From Capnocytophaga canis (GTDB lineage Bacteria; Bacteroidota; Bacteroidia; Flavobacteriales; Flavobacteriaceae): a stretch of 43,463 nucleotides of DNA. The stretch lies in NCBI RefSeq assembly GCF_000827555.1, contig NZ_CDOI01000141.1, forward strand, positions 1-43,463, in the 5' to 3' direction. Shown here piece by piece: positions 34,103 through 42,127 of the stretch. Numbering within the stretch: position 1 is the first letter of the stretch; each line of letters starts with the position of its first letter. Made by a program: the position numbers and the translations under genes. Under the pieces are notes generated by a model. The model worked only from the letters and a program-made list of their open reading frames with translations, did not search any database and had not been told where the DNA came from.

Positions 34103-35443
34103 TTAAGTATTACTTTTTCCTATCTCTATAATTTTTTTAGCAAGTTCTATAAGTTGTTCTAGTTGATTATTTTTCAAATTAAGAAGAGGTTTATCTTCTT
34201 TCCTACTTCGTAAAGGGTCTTTATGTATTTCTGTAAGTGCTTGTTTTATATAATTTACATATTCTGAGTTGTCTCCATCTTTACCATTTTTATTTAATTC
34301 TTCAGAAAATCCAACAATAGCTTTAGCAATCGTTTGTTTATAGGCATAATCTTCTATAATATTCTTTTGTTTCGTATACTGATTGGCACAAAATACAGCT
34401 CCAATAATAGGAATAGGCAATAACAATATTCTTCCCAAAATCATAAACCATTGGTCTTGAATATTGTACATAACCCACAGTCCTAAACCAAGAGTTCCAC
34501 ATAAACAAACTCCTGCCCCTACAATCCACCAAACCCAATAATACCATTTATTAGCTTGTTCGTGCTGGGTAGAAAATGCAGCACTTAATCCTTCTGCCGT
34601 TTTATAGTTTAATGCTTGTTTAGCTGTCTCTATTAGATTTTGAGCCTCTTTTAGTATGCTTTTTCTTTCTTCTTCGTATTTTTTTAATTTTTCTGAAATA
34701 GAATTGGTTTCTGCTTCAATTTGAGCGAGCCTTTTATCTCTACTATGAATATTTTCAGCAAATGTCTGTATCAATTTATTGTTTGAACTTGCCTCCTTTT
34801 CAAATTCTGAAATAGTGTCCAAACTAATTTCAGCATCTCTTTTTATTGAATCTAAATCCTCATTTAAAGTTTGTTGCTTATCTGTCTCATTAGACATCTC
34901 TTTTAGTTTTTGAGAAATTTCTTTGAAAGTTTCTATAGAGTTCTCTAACTTTTTATCTATATCTTCTTGTGTTTCTTTGATTAAATTAGAATTCTTATTT
35001 ATCTCCATTTTAAACATTAAAGCGTCTCTCAGAACATCTTTCAACTCCATTTTTATTTTTCTGACATTCTCTATCTCTTTTTCAAATTCTATTTGATGCT
35101 CAGAAAAATTTCTAACATTGTAATTACGAAGGATTTTCTTTAAATTATTGACATAACTATATAAATTGCTCGGATTTTCAAGATAAGACAGAATGTTATT
35201 TAAAGTGGAAATAATATTTCTTCTCTCATCATAATCTGATAGTTTCAAAAACTTATTTTTATGCTGTGTAAGTGTTGATAAATCTGTCAGTAAAGATTCT
35301 ATTCCTCCTATCAAACCTCGATAAGAATACTCATTTTCTTGTCCAAATGTTTGATTTTGGAATTGTTTTAAATTGAGAGTCTTTATTTTCTCCCTAATAT
35401 CACCTCTTATCTTTCTAATATCATCTACTGTTTTAATATTCAT
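34103..35443 (-). CDS. Coiled-coil protein with two membrane segments, unknown function
   Basis: A 446-residue protein, not recognised. Residues ~1-300 are polar and strongly helical with long coiled-coil stretches (MELKDVLRDALMFKMEINKN, EETQ-type heptads, KKYEEERKSILKEAQNLIET). Then come two hydrophobic segments around residues 305-360 (YYWVWWIVGAGVCLCGTLGL and FMILGRILLLPIPIIGAVFC) and a short helical C-terminus. There is no signal peptide. A large cytoplasmic coiled coil tethered by a C-terminal hairpin of membrane helices is seen in several membrane-acting defence effectors, which is only suggestive. ATG 35443 is chosen; the frame continues upstream into the menB stop region but without a better start. 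It lies 34 bases after menB, same direction. Confidence 0.7.
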   Translation of the reverse strand: MNIKTVDDIRKIRGDIREKIKTLNLKQFQNQTFGQENEYSYRGLIGGIESLLTDLSTLTQHKNKFLKLSDYDERRNIISTLNNILSYLENPSNLYSYVNNLKKILRNYNVRNFSEHQIEFEKEIENVRKIKMELKDVLRDALMFKMEINKNSNLIKETQEDIDKKLENSIETFKEISQKLKEMSNETDKQQTLNEDLDSIKRDAEISLDTISEFEKEASSNNKLIQTFAENIHSRDKRLAQIEAETNSISEKLKKYEEERKSILKEAQNLIETAKQALNYKTAEGLSAAFSTQHEQANKWYYWVWWIVGAGVCLCGTLGLGLWVMYNIQDQWFMILGRILLLPIPIIGAVFCANQYTKQKNIIEDYAYKQTIAKAIVGFSEELNKNGKDGDNSEYVNYIKQALTEIHKDPLRSRKEDKPLLNLKNNQLEQLIELAKKIIEIGKSNT

Positions 35444-35477
35444 AATAAAAAAGAAGAACCATATTATTAAAATATAT

Positions 35478-36311
35478 TTAACTAATCCACTGATTCTCCC
35501 CAAAGTCAGGTTTTCGTTTTTCGAGGAAAGCGTTTCGTCCTTCCTTGGCTTCGTCGGTCATATAGGCAAGGCGAGTGGCTTCTCCTGCAAAGACTTGTTG
35601 CCCTACCATTCCGTCGTCGGTGAGGTTCATTGCGAATTTCAGCATACGGATAGAAGTTGGCGACTTAGCAAGGATTTCTTGAGCCCATTCATACGCTTCC
35701 TCTTCCAAACGAGCGTGAGGTACTACTTTATTCACCATCCCCATTTCAAAAGCCTCTTGTGCGGAGTAATTTCTCCCTAAAAAGAAAATCTCACGAGCTT
35801 TTTTCTGTCCTACCATTTTTGCCAAATATGCCGAGCCATAGCCTCCATCAAAGCTGGTAACATCGGCATCGGTTTGTTTGAAAATTGCGTGTTCTTTACT
35901 GGCTAAGGTGAGGTCGCACACCACGTGAAGCGAGTGTCCGCCACCTACTGCCCATCCGTTTACCGCCGCGATGACCACTTTGGGCATAAATCGGATAAGT
36001 CGCTGTACTTCTAATATGTTGAGTCGGTGTCTGCCGTCTTCGCCTACATAACCTTGATGACCACGAGCCTTTTGGTCGCCACCGCTACAAAATGCGTGTC
36101 CGCCATCTTTGGGGCTGGGACCTTCCCCCGTGAGGATCACCACGCCTACACTCGCATCTTCGTACACGTGATAGAAAGCGTCGTAAAGCTCAGAGGTGGT
36201 TTTTGGGCGGAATGCGTTACGTACTTCTGGTCGGTTAAAGGCGATTCTCGCTACGCCGTTACATTTTTTGTAGGTAATATCTTCGTATTCTTTTACAGTT
36301 TGCCAATTCAT
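35478..36311 (-). CDS. menB: 1,4-dihydroxy-2-naphthoyl-CoA synthase
   Basis: A 277-residue crotonase-fold enzyme of menaquinone synthesis that cyclises o-succinylbenzoyl-CoA. Marks are ARIAFNRPEVRNAFRPKTTS, EGPSPKDGGHAFCSGGDQKA (CoA-binding and oxyanion loop), VVIAAVNGWAVGGGHSLHVV, and the MenB C-terminus AFLEKRKPDFGENQWIS. Full length. Parts of the gene reach about 53-60% G+C by hand count, far above the surrounding sequence. Its final bases (from 35484) are repeated twice downstream, at 33141-33171 and 32151-32345, with accessory genes in between. Other men genes are not in the window. Confidence 0.96.
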   Translation of the reverse strand: MNWQTVKEYEDITYKKCNGVARIAFNRPEVRNAFRPKTTSELYDAFYHVYEDASVGVVILTGEGPSPKDGGHAFCSGGDQKARGHQGYVGEDGRHRLNILEVQRLIRFMPKVVIAAVNGWAVGGGHSLHVVCDLTLASKEHAIFKQTDADVTSFDGGYGSAYLAKMVGQKKAREIFFLGRNYSAQEAFEMGMVNKVVPHARLEEEAYEWAQEILAKSPTSIRMLKFAMNLTDDGMVGQQVFAGEATRLAYMTDEAKEGRNAFLEKRKPDFGENQWIS

Positions 36312-36341
36312 ATGTTGTAATCAATAATAAACAATTTATTT

Positions 36342-36384
36342 AATGAACAATTTTGAGAGATTATACTTTATAAAATTGTTCATT
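36342..36384. terminator. Hairpin between transaldolase gene and menB
   Basis: A perfect 13-bp inverted repeat, AATGAACAATTTT and its complement, with a 17-base loop. On the minus strand it follows the transaldolase stop and precedes menB. Confidence 0.65.
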
Positions 36385-36389
36385 ATTAG

Positions 36390-37043
36390 TTAATTCCCTT
36401 TTTTATAATCTGCTAAAAATTGAGCTAAACCACTATCAGTTAATGGATGTTTTAGTAGTCCCACAATTGCGGATAGCGGAGCTGTAATCACATCCGCACC
36501 TATTTTGGCACATTGCATAATATGCATCGTATGACGAACAGAAGCAGCTAAAATTTCAGTCTCAAATCCGTAATTATCATATATAAGTCGGATATCTTCA
36601 ATCAGAGTAAGTCCATCGCTGGAAATATCGTCTAACCGCCCGATAAAAGGAGATACATACGTAGCTCCTGCTTTGGCTGCCAACAAAGCTTGTCCTGCCG
36701 AGAATACTAGCGTACAATTAGTTTTAACTCCTCTGTCTGAAAAATATTTGATAGCTTTGATACCATCTTTAATCATTGGTATTTTCACCACTATTTGTGG
36801 ATGCAACTCTGCCAAGGCCGTCCCCTCTTTGACAATCCCCTCATAATCAGTAGCAATTACCTCTGCAGAAACATCTCCATCGACAATGTCACAAATATTT
36901 ATATAATGCTTTAAAATGTTGTTTGTGCCTGTGATACCTTCCTTTGCCATTAATGAAGGATTGGTCGTTACTCCATCTAAAACTCCTAAATCTTGAGCTT
37001 CACGGATTTGATCTAAATTTGCTGTGTCAATAAAAAATTTCAT
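36390..37043 (-). CDS. tal: Transaldolase, small (TalC/FSA-like) type
   Basis: A 217-residue TIM-barrel aldolase of the short transaldolase group in the pentose phosphate pathway. Visible marks are MKFFIDTANLDQIREA, DGVTTNPSLMAKEG, the IVVKIPM strand with the Schiff-base Lys, VKTNCTLVFSAGQALLAAKA, and ILAASVRHTMHI. Length and motifs are those of proteins annotated as transaldolase in Bacteroidota; a fructose-6-phosphate aldolase activity cannot be excluded from sequence. It is the last gene of a three-gene run, 42 bases after the SDR gene. Confidence 0.93.
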   Translation of the reverse strand: MKFFIDTANLDQIREAQDLGVLDGVTTNPSLMAKEGITGTNNILKHYINICDIVDGDVSAEVIATDYEGIVKEGTALAELHPQIVVKIPMIKDGIKAIKYFSDRGVKTNCTLVFSAGQALLAAKAGATYVSPFIGRLDDISSDGLTLIEDIRLIYDNYGFETEILAASVRHTMHIMQCAKIGADVITAPLSAIVGLLKHPLTDSGLAQFLADYKKGN

Positions 37044-37085
37044 AATATTGCTTATTTGAGTTCAAAGTTTAAGGTTACCTATTCT

Positions 37086-37892
37086 CTACAATTCATAATG
37101 TTTCATCAACATTCGCTCGTAGGTTTTACTTGGTAAAACACGTTTAAGTACAATGGAAAACTTTTGTAAGAAGTTACCTTGTTTATAATGTACGTTAGGG
37201 TGCTTGGTTTTTATAATTTTATATATTTTTTCTGCCATTTCAATGGGATTTCCTCCCGAATCTACATGCTTATTCATCAAATCTAAAGATTTTTGATATT
37301 TTTCTCTATAAGCAGAACCTTCTTTCACAGGCGCATGATAACGTCGAGAAGCAATATCGGTAGCGTAGTCTCCTGGTGCGATAGTTGTCACTTGGATTCC
37401 AAAATTTTTTAATTCCATTCGTAAACTTTCTGACATCAGCATTAAAGCTCCTTTACTTGCTGAATAGGCTCCCCGAAAGGGCAATCCCATATACCCTGCT
37501 ATGGAAGTAACGTTGATAATCAATCCACTTTTTCGATTTCGCATTGTAGGAAGTACTTTTTGAATCAAGTAAATGGCTCCAAAAAAATTCGTAGCGAACA
37601 CATTTTCAAGCTCTTCGGAAGGTAATTCTTCCACGGCTCCTGAAATTCCTACACCTGCATTATTGATCAGTATATCAACTTTACCTACTTCAGAGAGAAT
37701 GCTTTGGATTGCCTTATCGACACTTTCTTTACAGCGTACATCCATAGGCAAAAGCCGAAAAGGTAGAGATTTACCTTCTACATTCCGAGCTGTTCCATAA
37801 ACAGTAAATCCTTTTTCTTTAAGGAGTAACGCCGTTTCTTTGCCTATTCCCGAAGTTGCTCCGGTGATTAAAACTATTTTTCCGTTTTTCAT
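37086..37892 (-). CDS. Short-chain dehydrogenase/reductase
   Basis: A 268-residue classical SDR. The cofactor motif is TGATSGIGKE (TGxxxGxG) near residue 10. NNAGVGISG follows, the catalytic Ser lies in INVTSIAGYMG, and the Tyr-Lys pair in YSASKGALM. The residue pattern after the second strand (GTARN) suggests NADP(H). The substrate cannot be predicted; a hydrophobic, basic C-terminus (KRVLPSKTYERMLMKHYEL) suggests lipid or steroid-like substrates as in membrane-associated members. It begins two bases after the stop of the upstream secreted-protein gene. Confidence 0.92.
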   Translation of the reverse strand: MKNGKIVLITGATSGIGKETALLLKEKGFTVYGTARNVEGKSLPFRLLPMDVRCKESVDKAIQSILSEVGKVDILINNAGVGISGAVEELPSEELENVFATNFFGAIYLIQKVLPTMRNRKSGLIINVTSIAGYMGLPFRGAYSASKGALMLMSESLRMELKNFGIQVTTIAPGDYATDIASRRYHAPVKEGSAYREKYQKSLDLMNKHVDSGGNPIEMAEKIYKIIKTKHPNVHYKQGNFLQKFSIVLKRVLPSKTYERMLMKHYEL

Positions 37893-37894
37893 TA

Positions 37895-38599
37895 CTATTG
37901 TCTAATAGCCCTTACCTCTACTCTTCGAGGAGTGCGATTCGTTTCACCCTTTTTAATATGGCTACTTTCGTTGGTTATATTCGATTTATCTCGTAGTATA
38001 TCAAGAATATAATGATTTGAATATTCTCCTTTTTGAACATAATAATTTCCTTCAGCGTCTATCAGAACAAAACTCCCACAAGGATATTGTAACGGAAAGA
38101 ATAAATCACGTAATGTTTTATTTTTATCCTCCAGCCAAGTGATTTTCTTCCCATAATCTTTGATTCCATCTCGTTCGTTATAAACAAAAAACTGACTTAC
38201 ATCTTTCTTCTTTTGTATTTTTTTCAAATAATCTTTAATCAAAGCATAGTAGCTCGAATCTTCAGGAGAATCATTACAAGGATCCTTCCCGTGATGATAA
38301 TTTACTACAATAATGTTTTTCTCGGGAACGGATTGACCCGAAAATCCAGACAATTCGGTACGAATTACTGCTAACTGTTCAAGAGTTATTTTTCCTCTTT
38401 TAACTCGTTGAACCTGCACGTGCATTACTACTGAATCCAATTCATAAGTTAGGATATAGTGATTATTCGATTTTCTGTAGTCATTGAATTTCTTAGCTGA
38501 AATATATTCTAAATCATCGTTCAAATAAACATGCTTTTGCTGTGAAAATACAGGCAATGAAAACAAACACATTACGAAAATCAACCATTGTCTATTCAT
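37895..38599 (-). CDS. Exported protein of unknown function
   Basis: A 234-residue protein with a signal peptide (MNRQWLIFVMCLFSLPVFSQ). The mature part is mixed alpha/beta. Segments include KNIIVVNYHHGKDPCND, SQFFVYNERDGIKDYGKKI, and YPCGSFVLIDAEGNYYVQKG, which resembles a thioredoxin-like or redox-fold edge but has no CxxC. Cys residues occur in DPCND and YPCGS. Not recognised as a named family. It is the first gene of the run with SDR and transaldolase. A -7 element (minus strand TATATTTG at 38627-38634) stands 27 bases upstream. Confidence 0.7.
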   Translation of the reverse strand: MNRQWLIFVMCLFSLPVFSQQKHVYLNDDLEYISAKKFNDYRKSNNHYILTYELDSVVMHVQVQRVKRGKITLEQLAVIRTELSGFSGQSVPEKNIIVVNYHHGKDPCNDSPEDSSYYALIKDYLKKIQKKKDVSQFFVYNERDGIKDYGKKITWLEDKNKTLRDLFFPLQYPCGSFVLIDAEGNYYVQKGEYSNHYILDILRDKSNITNESSHIKKGETNRTPRRVEVRAIRQ

Positions 38600-38626
38600 A
38601 TCAACTTTTTTTATTATTCACTCCTG

Positions 38627-38634
38627 CAAATATA
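38627..38634 (-). promoter_or_regulatory. -7 element for the 38599-36390 operon
   Basis: Minus-strand TATATTTG followed by C, 27 bases before the ATG at 38599. No TTG at -33. Confidence 0.5.
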
Positions 38635-38659
38635 AAAATTAAATCCTTATTTTGTTTTT

Positions 38660-39769
38660 TTATTGCGGAAAAATCAGTTTCAACTGGACATACCTCGGCA
38701 TATTTTTTTCTTTTTTTTCAGGTATGTTGTTTAAATTTGCCAACGATATTCCTAACAGACGAACTGAATCCTCTAAAGGTTGTTTATAGAGTAATTCTTT
38801 AGCATGATAAGATATATCCTCCTCTTTATCAACATAATGCAATAAGGTTTTACTACGGGTATTAATTGAAAAATTACCATACTTGATTTTTAGTGTTACG
38901 GTTTTCCCCGCTATCTTTTTACGTTGTAACCGCTGACTTAATTCTTTAGCGATCACTGTTAGTTTTTCTTCCATAAACACCTCACTGGTAATGTTTTTCT
39001 CAAAGGTATGTTCAACGCCTAATGACTTTGGCAATCGATATGATTTAACTTCACTCAGGTGGATACCTCGTGCTAATTCATAGAAGTAAGTTCCTCTATT
39101 ACCAAAATGAAGTTCTAAGAACTCTAAAGATTTTTCTCTCAAATCTTTACCCGTGAAAATTCCATTCAGATACATTTTTTCAGCTGTAACCTTTCCTATA
39201 CCATGAAATTTTTTAATGTCCAAAACATCTAAAAAACCTTGCACTTCTTCCAAAGGTACCGTTTTTTGTCCATTAGGCTTGTTAAAATCACTGGCTATTT
39301 TGGCTACAAATTTATTGACGGAGACACCTGCTGAAGCGGTAAGTCCCGTGGTTTCGAAAATACGCTGACGAATTTCTTGAGCCAAAAAAGTTGCTGAAGG
39401 ATTATTCTTTTTATTGTGAGTTACATCTAAGTAAGCCTCATCCAAGGATAGGGGTTCTACCAAATCGGTATATTCATAAAAAATAGAGCGAATTTGCATT
39501 GAAATTTCACGATAGCGCTCAAAACGTGGTGGCACAAAAATGAGCTGTGGACATAGTTTCTTTGCCTGAACTCCACTGATAGCACTTCGCACCCCGTATC
39601 TTCGTGCTTCATAACTGGCAGCTGCTACAACTCCTCGTTCCTTTTCGCTACCTACGGCTATGGGTTTCCCTCGCAACTGTGGAAAATCGAGCTGTTCCAC
39701 CGAAGCATAAAAAGCGTCCATATCCACATGGATGATTTTTCGCAAAGGTATGTCTGTCAGAGATTCCAT
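38660..39769 (-). CDS. dinB: DNA polymerase IV
   Basis: A 369-residue Y-family translesion polymerase. Catalytic residues are visible in HVDMDAFYASVEQ (first Asp) and SLDEAYLDVT (Asp-Glu). Substrate loop AASYEARRYGVRSAISG, thumb HhH FHGIGKVTAEKMYLNG, and the little-finger domain follow. The end is short (PRYVQLKLIFPQ), and no clear beta-clamp-binding QLxLF motif is present, although QLKLIF is close. ATG 39769 is chosen over an upstream TTG at 39781. No LexA-like box was noticed upstream. Confidence 0.95.
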   Translation of the reverse strand: MESLTDIPLRKIIHVDMDAFYASVEQLDFPQLRGKPIAVGSEKERGVVAAASYEARRYGVRSAISGVQAKKLCPQLIFVPPRFERYREISMQIRSIFYEYTDLVEPLSLDEAYLDVTHNKKNNPSATFLAQEIRQRIFETTGLTASAGVSVNKFVAKIASDFNKPNGQKTVPLEEVQGFLDVLDIKKFHGIGKVTAEKMYLNGIFTGKDLREKSLEFLELHFGNRGTYFYELARGIHLSEVKSYRLPKSLGVEHTFEKNITSEVFMEEKLTVIAKELSQRLQRKKIAGKTVTLKIKYGNFSINTRSKTLLHYVDKEEDISYHAKELLYKQPLEDSVRLLGISLANLNNIPEKKEKNMPRYVQLKLIFPQ

Positions 39770-40296
39770 TTTATTTACCAAGCATTTCAGTATGCAAAAA
39801 TATAAGACTTACCAAGTTCAAGCTATTTTTTCATTCTTTCGATTGTCGAATACTTTTGTTTTTAGATAAGCCTTTATGCCCATTATAAAAATATTTGAGT
39901 TTATTAGTTATTTTGATATTCTACTTTTCCATTAGGTTTAAAAAGAACCTTGGATTTCAAAATAGTTACATCTTCCAAACTTCAAACGTAAAAACGATAC
40001 TGATACTTGGTTAGTTACGGGTGTGATTGTAGTAATTCATGTATTTTTTGTATATTACCCAGATTATAGCACGAGCCTTGATTTTTTTTCCTGCATTTGT
40101 CCGTTAAATGTCGTATAGTCACTTTCAATCCGCTCTTCTTCTTCCCTTAACCACCGTAAAACGAAAATATTCTGTCTTTTTTTGATTTTTCCAGTACATT
40201 TCACAAGAAAGACCTACTAAATTATACAAAGAAATTTTACAAAATCAAAAAAGCACGAATAGATAAAACGGTTGAATAAACAACATCAAGAGTAAA
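39770..40296. other. 527-bp region without a confident gene
   Basis: Near its left end are a minus-strand -7 element for dinB (TATTTTTG, 39795-39802) and a plus-strand TACTTTTG (39851-39858) pointing at no gene. Between about 40018 and 40260 the minus strand has two consecutive short open stretches in different frames (one with EMYWKNQKKTEYFRF, the next with SGLKVTIRHLTDKCRKKNQG), as if a small gene had decayed by frameshift. No family was recognised. Confidence 0.4.
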
Positions 40297-41238
40297 TTAT
40301 TTTTCTGAAAAATTCTCTATGATTTTATCCACAATCACCTGTGCCAATTTTGTCTTACTTTCAGCAGTCCAACCTGCAATATGAGGTGTAAGTATTACAT
40401 TGTCAGCTTCTAATAAATATCTAAACGAAGCAGGGAGTTCATCAGTAAAGAAATCCTCAAAGGACGTTTTCTCGTACTCTAATACGTCTAGCCCTGCTCC
40501 TTTGATTTTGCCTGACTTTAAGGCTTCAACCAAATCATCAGTTACAACGCTTTTCCCTCGTGCAGTGTTCAATAACCAGAATGGTTTTTTGAACCTGTGG
40601 ATGAAATCAGTATTCATCATTTTTGTTGTTAATGGGGTTTGCGGTGTGTGTAAACTCACCACATCCGATTGTTCAAAAAACTCATCCAAGGACACTTGTC
40701 GTGCGTTTTCATCGCCTACATTGGGTTTTATGTCATAACAAATCACTTGACAATCAAACCCTTTCAATTTTCGAGCAAACGATTTTCCCATATTCCCGTA
40801 ACCAATAATGCCTACGGTTTTATAATCTAATTCCGACCCTCGATTTTCTTCACGTAGCCACACACCTCGCTCAATTTCACGATTCGATTTTTTAAACTTA
40901 TTTAACAGCGCTAATAACATTCCGAGAGTGTGTTCGCCTACCGCATTACGATTTCCTTCGGGAGAGGATATTATCATAACTCCCTTTTGCTCAGCGTATT
41001 CACAATCAATATTTTCAAGACCTGCTCCTACTCTGGCAATAAATTTTAAGCGAGTTGCCTTATCCAAAAACAACTTATCAATTGCGAACCGACTGCGAAG
41101 GATGACACCATCATATTGGTCGATTTTGCTTTCGATTTGGGATTTTGAACTTTTATAATCTTCGTGATTTTCAAATCCATGAGCAGTAAGTTGCTCTATT
41201 ATTAACGGATGATTCGTGTCAATATGGAGTATTCTCAT
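40297..41238 (-). CDS. D-2-hydroxyacid dehydrogenase (phosphoglycerate-dehydrogenase-like)
   Basis: A 313-residue NAD-dependent dehydrogenase of the D-isomer family. It has VGAGLENIDCEYAEQKGV in the substrate domain, GNRNAVGEHTLGMLLAL leading into the hinge helix, the nucleotide motif VGIIGYGNMGKSFARKLKGF, the catalytic Arg in LNTARGKSV, Glu in GLDVLEYEK and His in TPHIAGWT. It lacks the regulatory ACT domain of long SerA enzymes. No serC is adjacent, so a serine role is uncertain. Its start overlaps the last codon of ybeY by four bases (ATGA type), giving translational coupling. Confidence 0.9.
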   Translation of the reverse strand: MRILHIDTNHPLIIEQLTAHGFENHEDYKSSKSQIESKIDQYDGVILRSRFAIDKLFLDKATRLKFIARVGAGLENIDCEYAEQKGVMIISSPEGNRNAVGEHTLGMLLALLNKFKKSNREIERGVWLREENRGSELDYKTVGIIGYGNMGKSFARKLKGFDCQVICYDIKPNVGDENARQVSLDEFFEQSDVVSLHTPQTPLTTKMMNTDFIHRFKKPFWLLNTARGKSVVTDDLVEALKSGKIKGAGLDVLEYEKTSFEDFFTDELPASFRYLLEADNVILTPHIAGWTAESKTKLAQVIVDKIIENFSEK

Positions 41239-41657
41239 TCTTTTTCTGTAAATAATCGTATTTTTTCTTCTTCCTTTTGTCTCATTTGCTGACTTTCCGA
41301 TTCGGATTTGTCCTTATAGCCACATAAATGCAATATGCCGTGAGCCATGACTCGTAATAGCTCTTCCTTAAAAGAAACCTCAAAATCATTAGCATTGTCA
41401 CACACTCGTTCCACAGAGATATAAATATCTCCAGCAATTTGAAAATCTTCAGTATAGTCAAAAGTAATAATATCCGTTAAGGTATCGTGGTTAAGATATT
41501 GTACATTGATTTTATGTAACTGCTCATCGTTACAAAAAATGTAGTTTATATCGCCAATTTTATGATTTTCAGTATTACAAATCATCTTTACCCACGATTT
41601 TAGATCGTTTTTCTTGTACGGAAGCTTAAATTTTGTTTCGGAAAAAAAAGAAATCAT
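41235..41657 (-). CDS. ybeY: Endoribonuclease YbeY (16S rRNA maturation)
   Basis: A 140-residue metal-dependent RNase needed for 16S rRNA 3' processing and ribosome quality control. The family core is NHDTLTDIITFDY, then GDIYISVERV and the metal site HGILHLCGYKDKS with His106 and His110. In most YbeY proteins a third His completes H-x3-H-x5-H; here position 116 is Asp, which I recall as common in Bacteroidota. It overlaps the next gene by four bases. The nearest upstream -7 element (minus strand, 42028-42035) is 370 bases away, so the true promoter may be closer or the leader is long. Confidence 0.93.
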   Translation of the reverse strand: MISFFSETKFKLPYKKNDLKSWVKMICNTENHKIGDINYIFCNDEQLHKINVQYLNHDTLTDIITFDYTEDFQIAGDIYISVERVCDNANDFEVSFKEELLRVMAHGILHLCGYKDKSESESQQMRQKEEEKIRLFTEKE

Positions 41658-42027
41658 ATTTTTTTATTTAAATAAGCATTAGGCTACTATTTCCATAATT
41701 TCAGTAAACATTCGATATTTACCAGTAAAAAACAAAAAACAGCATAAATTGTTTTCTGACTTGGAAAATATTACTATTTCTACCTTATTACACATAAAAA
41801 GGAAGTATACTAAATATAAATAGAAGAATAATTTACCTTTTTTAAGTGTAAGTGATTAAAAAATTAATCAAAATATTTCACCTGACCATGGGAATTCATC
41901 ACTTGCAGTCACTTTAAAGCATGTAGTCTCGATACCAAAATTACTCTAATGATTTTATTCCCCTACAAAGCCTGACAAAAAATGATTTTGACAATAGTTT
42001 TTTTTATATATAACAACATTTAGGAGG

Positions 42028-42035
42028 CAAAGATA
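42028..42035 (-). promoter_or_regulatory. Leftward -7 element, 370 bases upstream of ybeY
   Basis: Minus-strand TATCTTTG followed by CC, a full -7 match but without TTG at -33. If used it would make a long ybeY leader or a separate small RNA. Confidence 0.4.
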
Positions 42036-42058
42036 GTGTTTATTTAGAATAAAATAAA

Positions 42059-42066
42059 TACCTTTG
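42059..42066 (+). promoter_or_regulatory. -7 element of sufS
   Basis: TACCTTTG followed by GC, 61 bases before ATG 42128. No TTG at the usual -33 spacing. Confidence 0.5.
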
Positions 42067-42127
42067 GCGGAATTATTTTTTGTTATCTAATGCAATCATT
42101 TTTGAACTCAATCGCAAAAAACATACT

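Larger units (their letters stand above)
41658..42127. other. 470-bp intergenic region with two divergent -7 elements
   Basis: No gene is evident. A minus-strand TATCTTTG followed by CC lies at 42028-42035 and the sufS -7 element at 42059-42066. The stretch between 41880 and 41945 is less AT-rich than the rest and includes the short palindrome-like CCATGGGAATTC. It could be the leader of ybeY or a small RNA, or neither. Confidence 0.4.

Noticed and set aside
41880-41950. Riboswitch upstream of ybeY
   Set aside because: I compared by eye with TPP, SAM and cobalamin core motifs and found no match.
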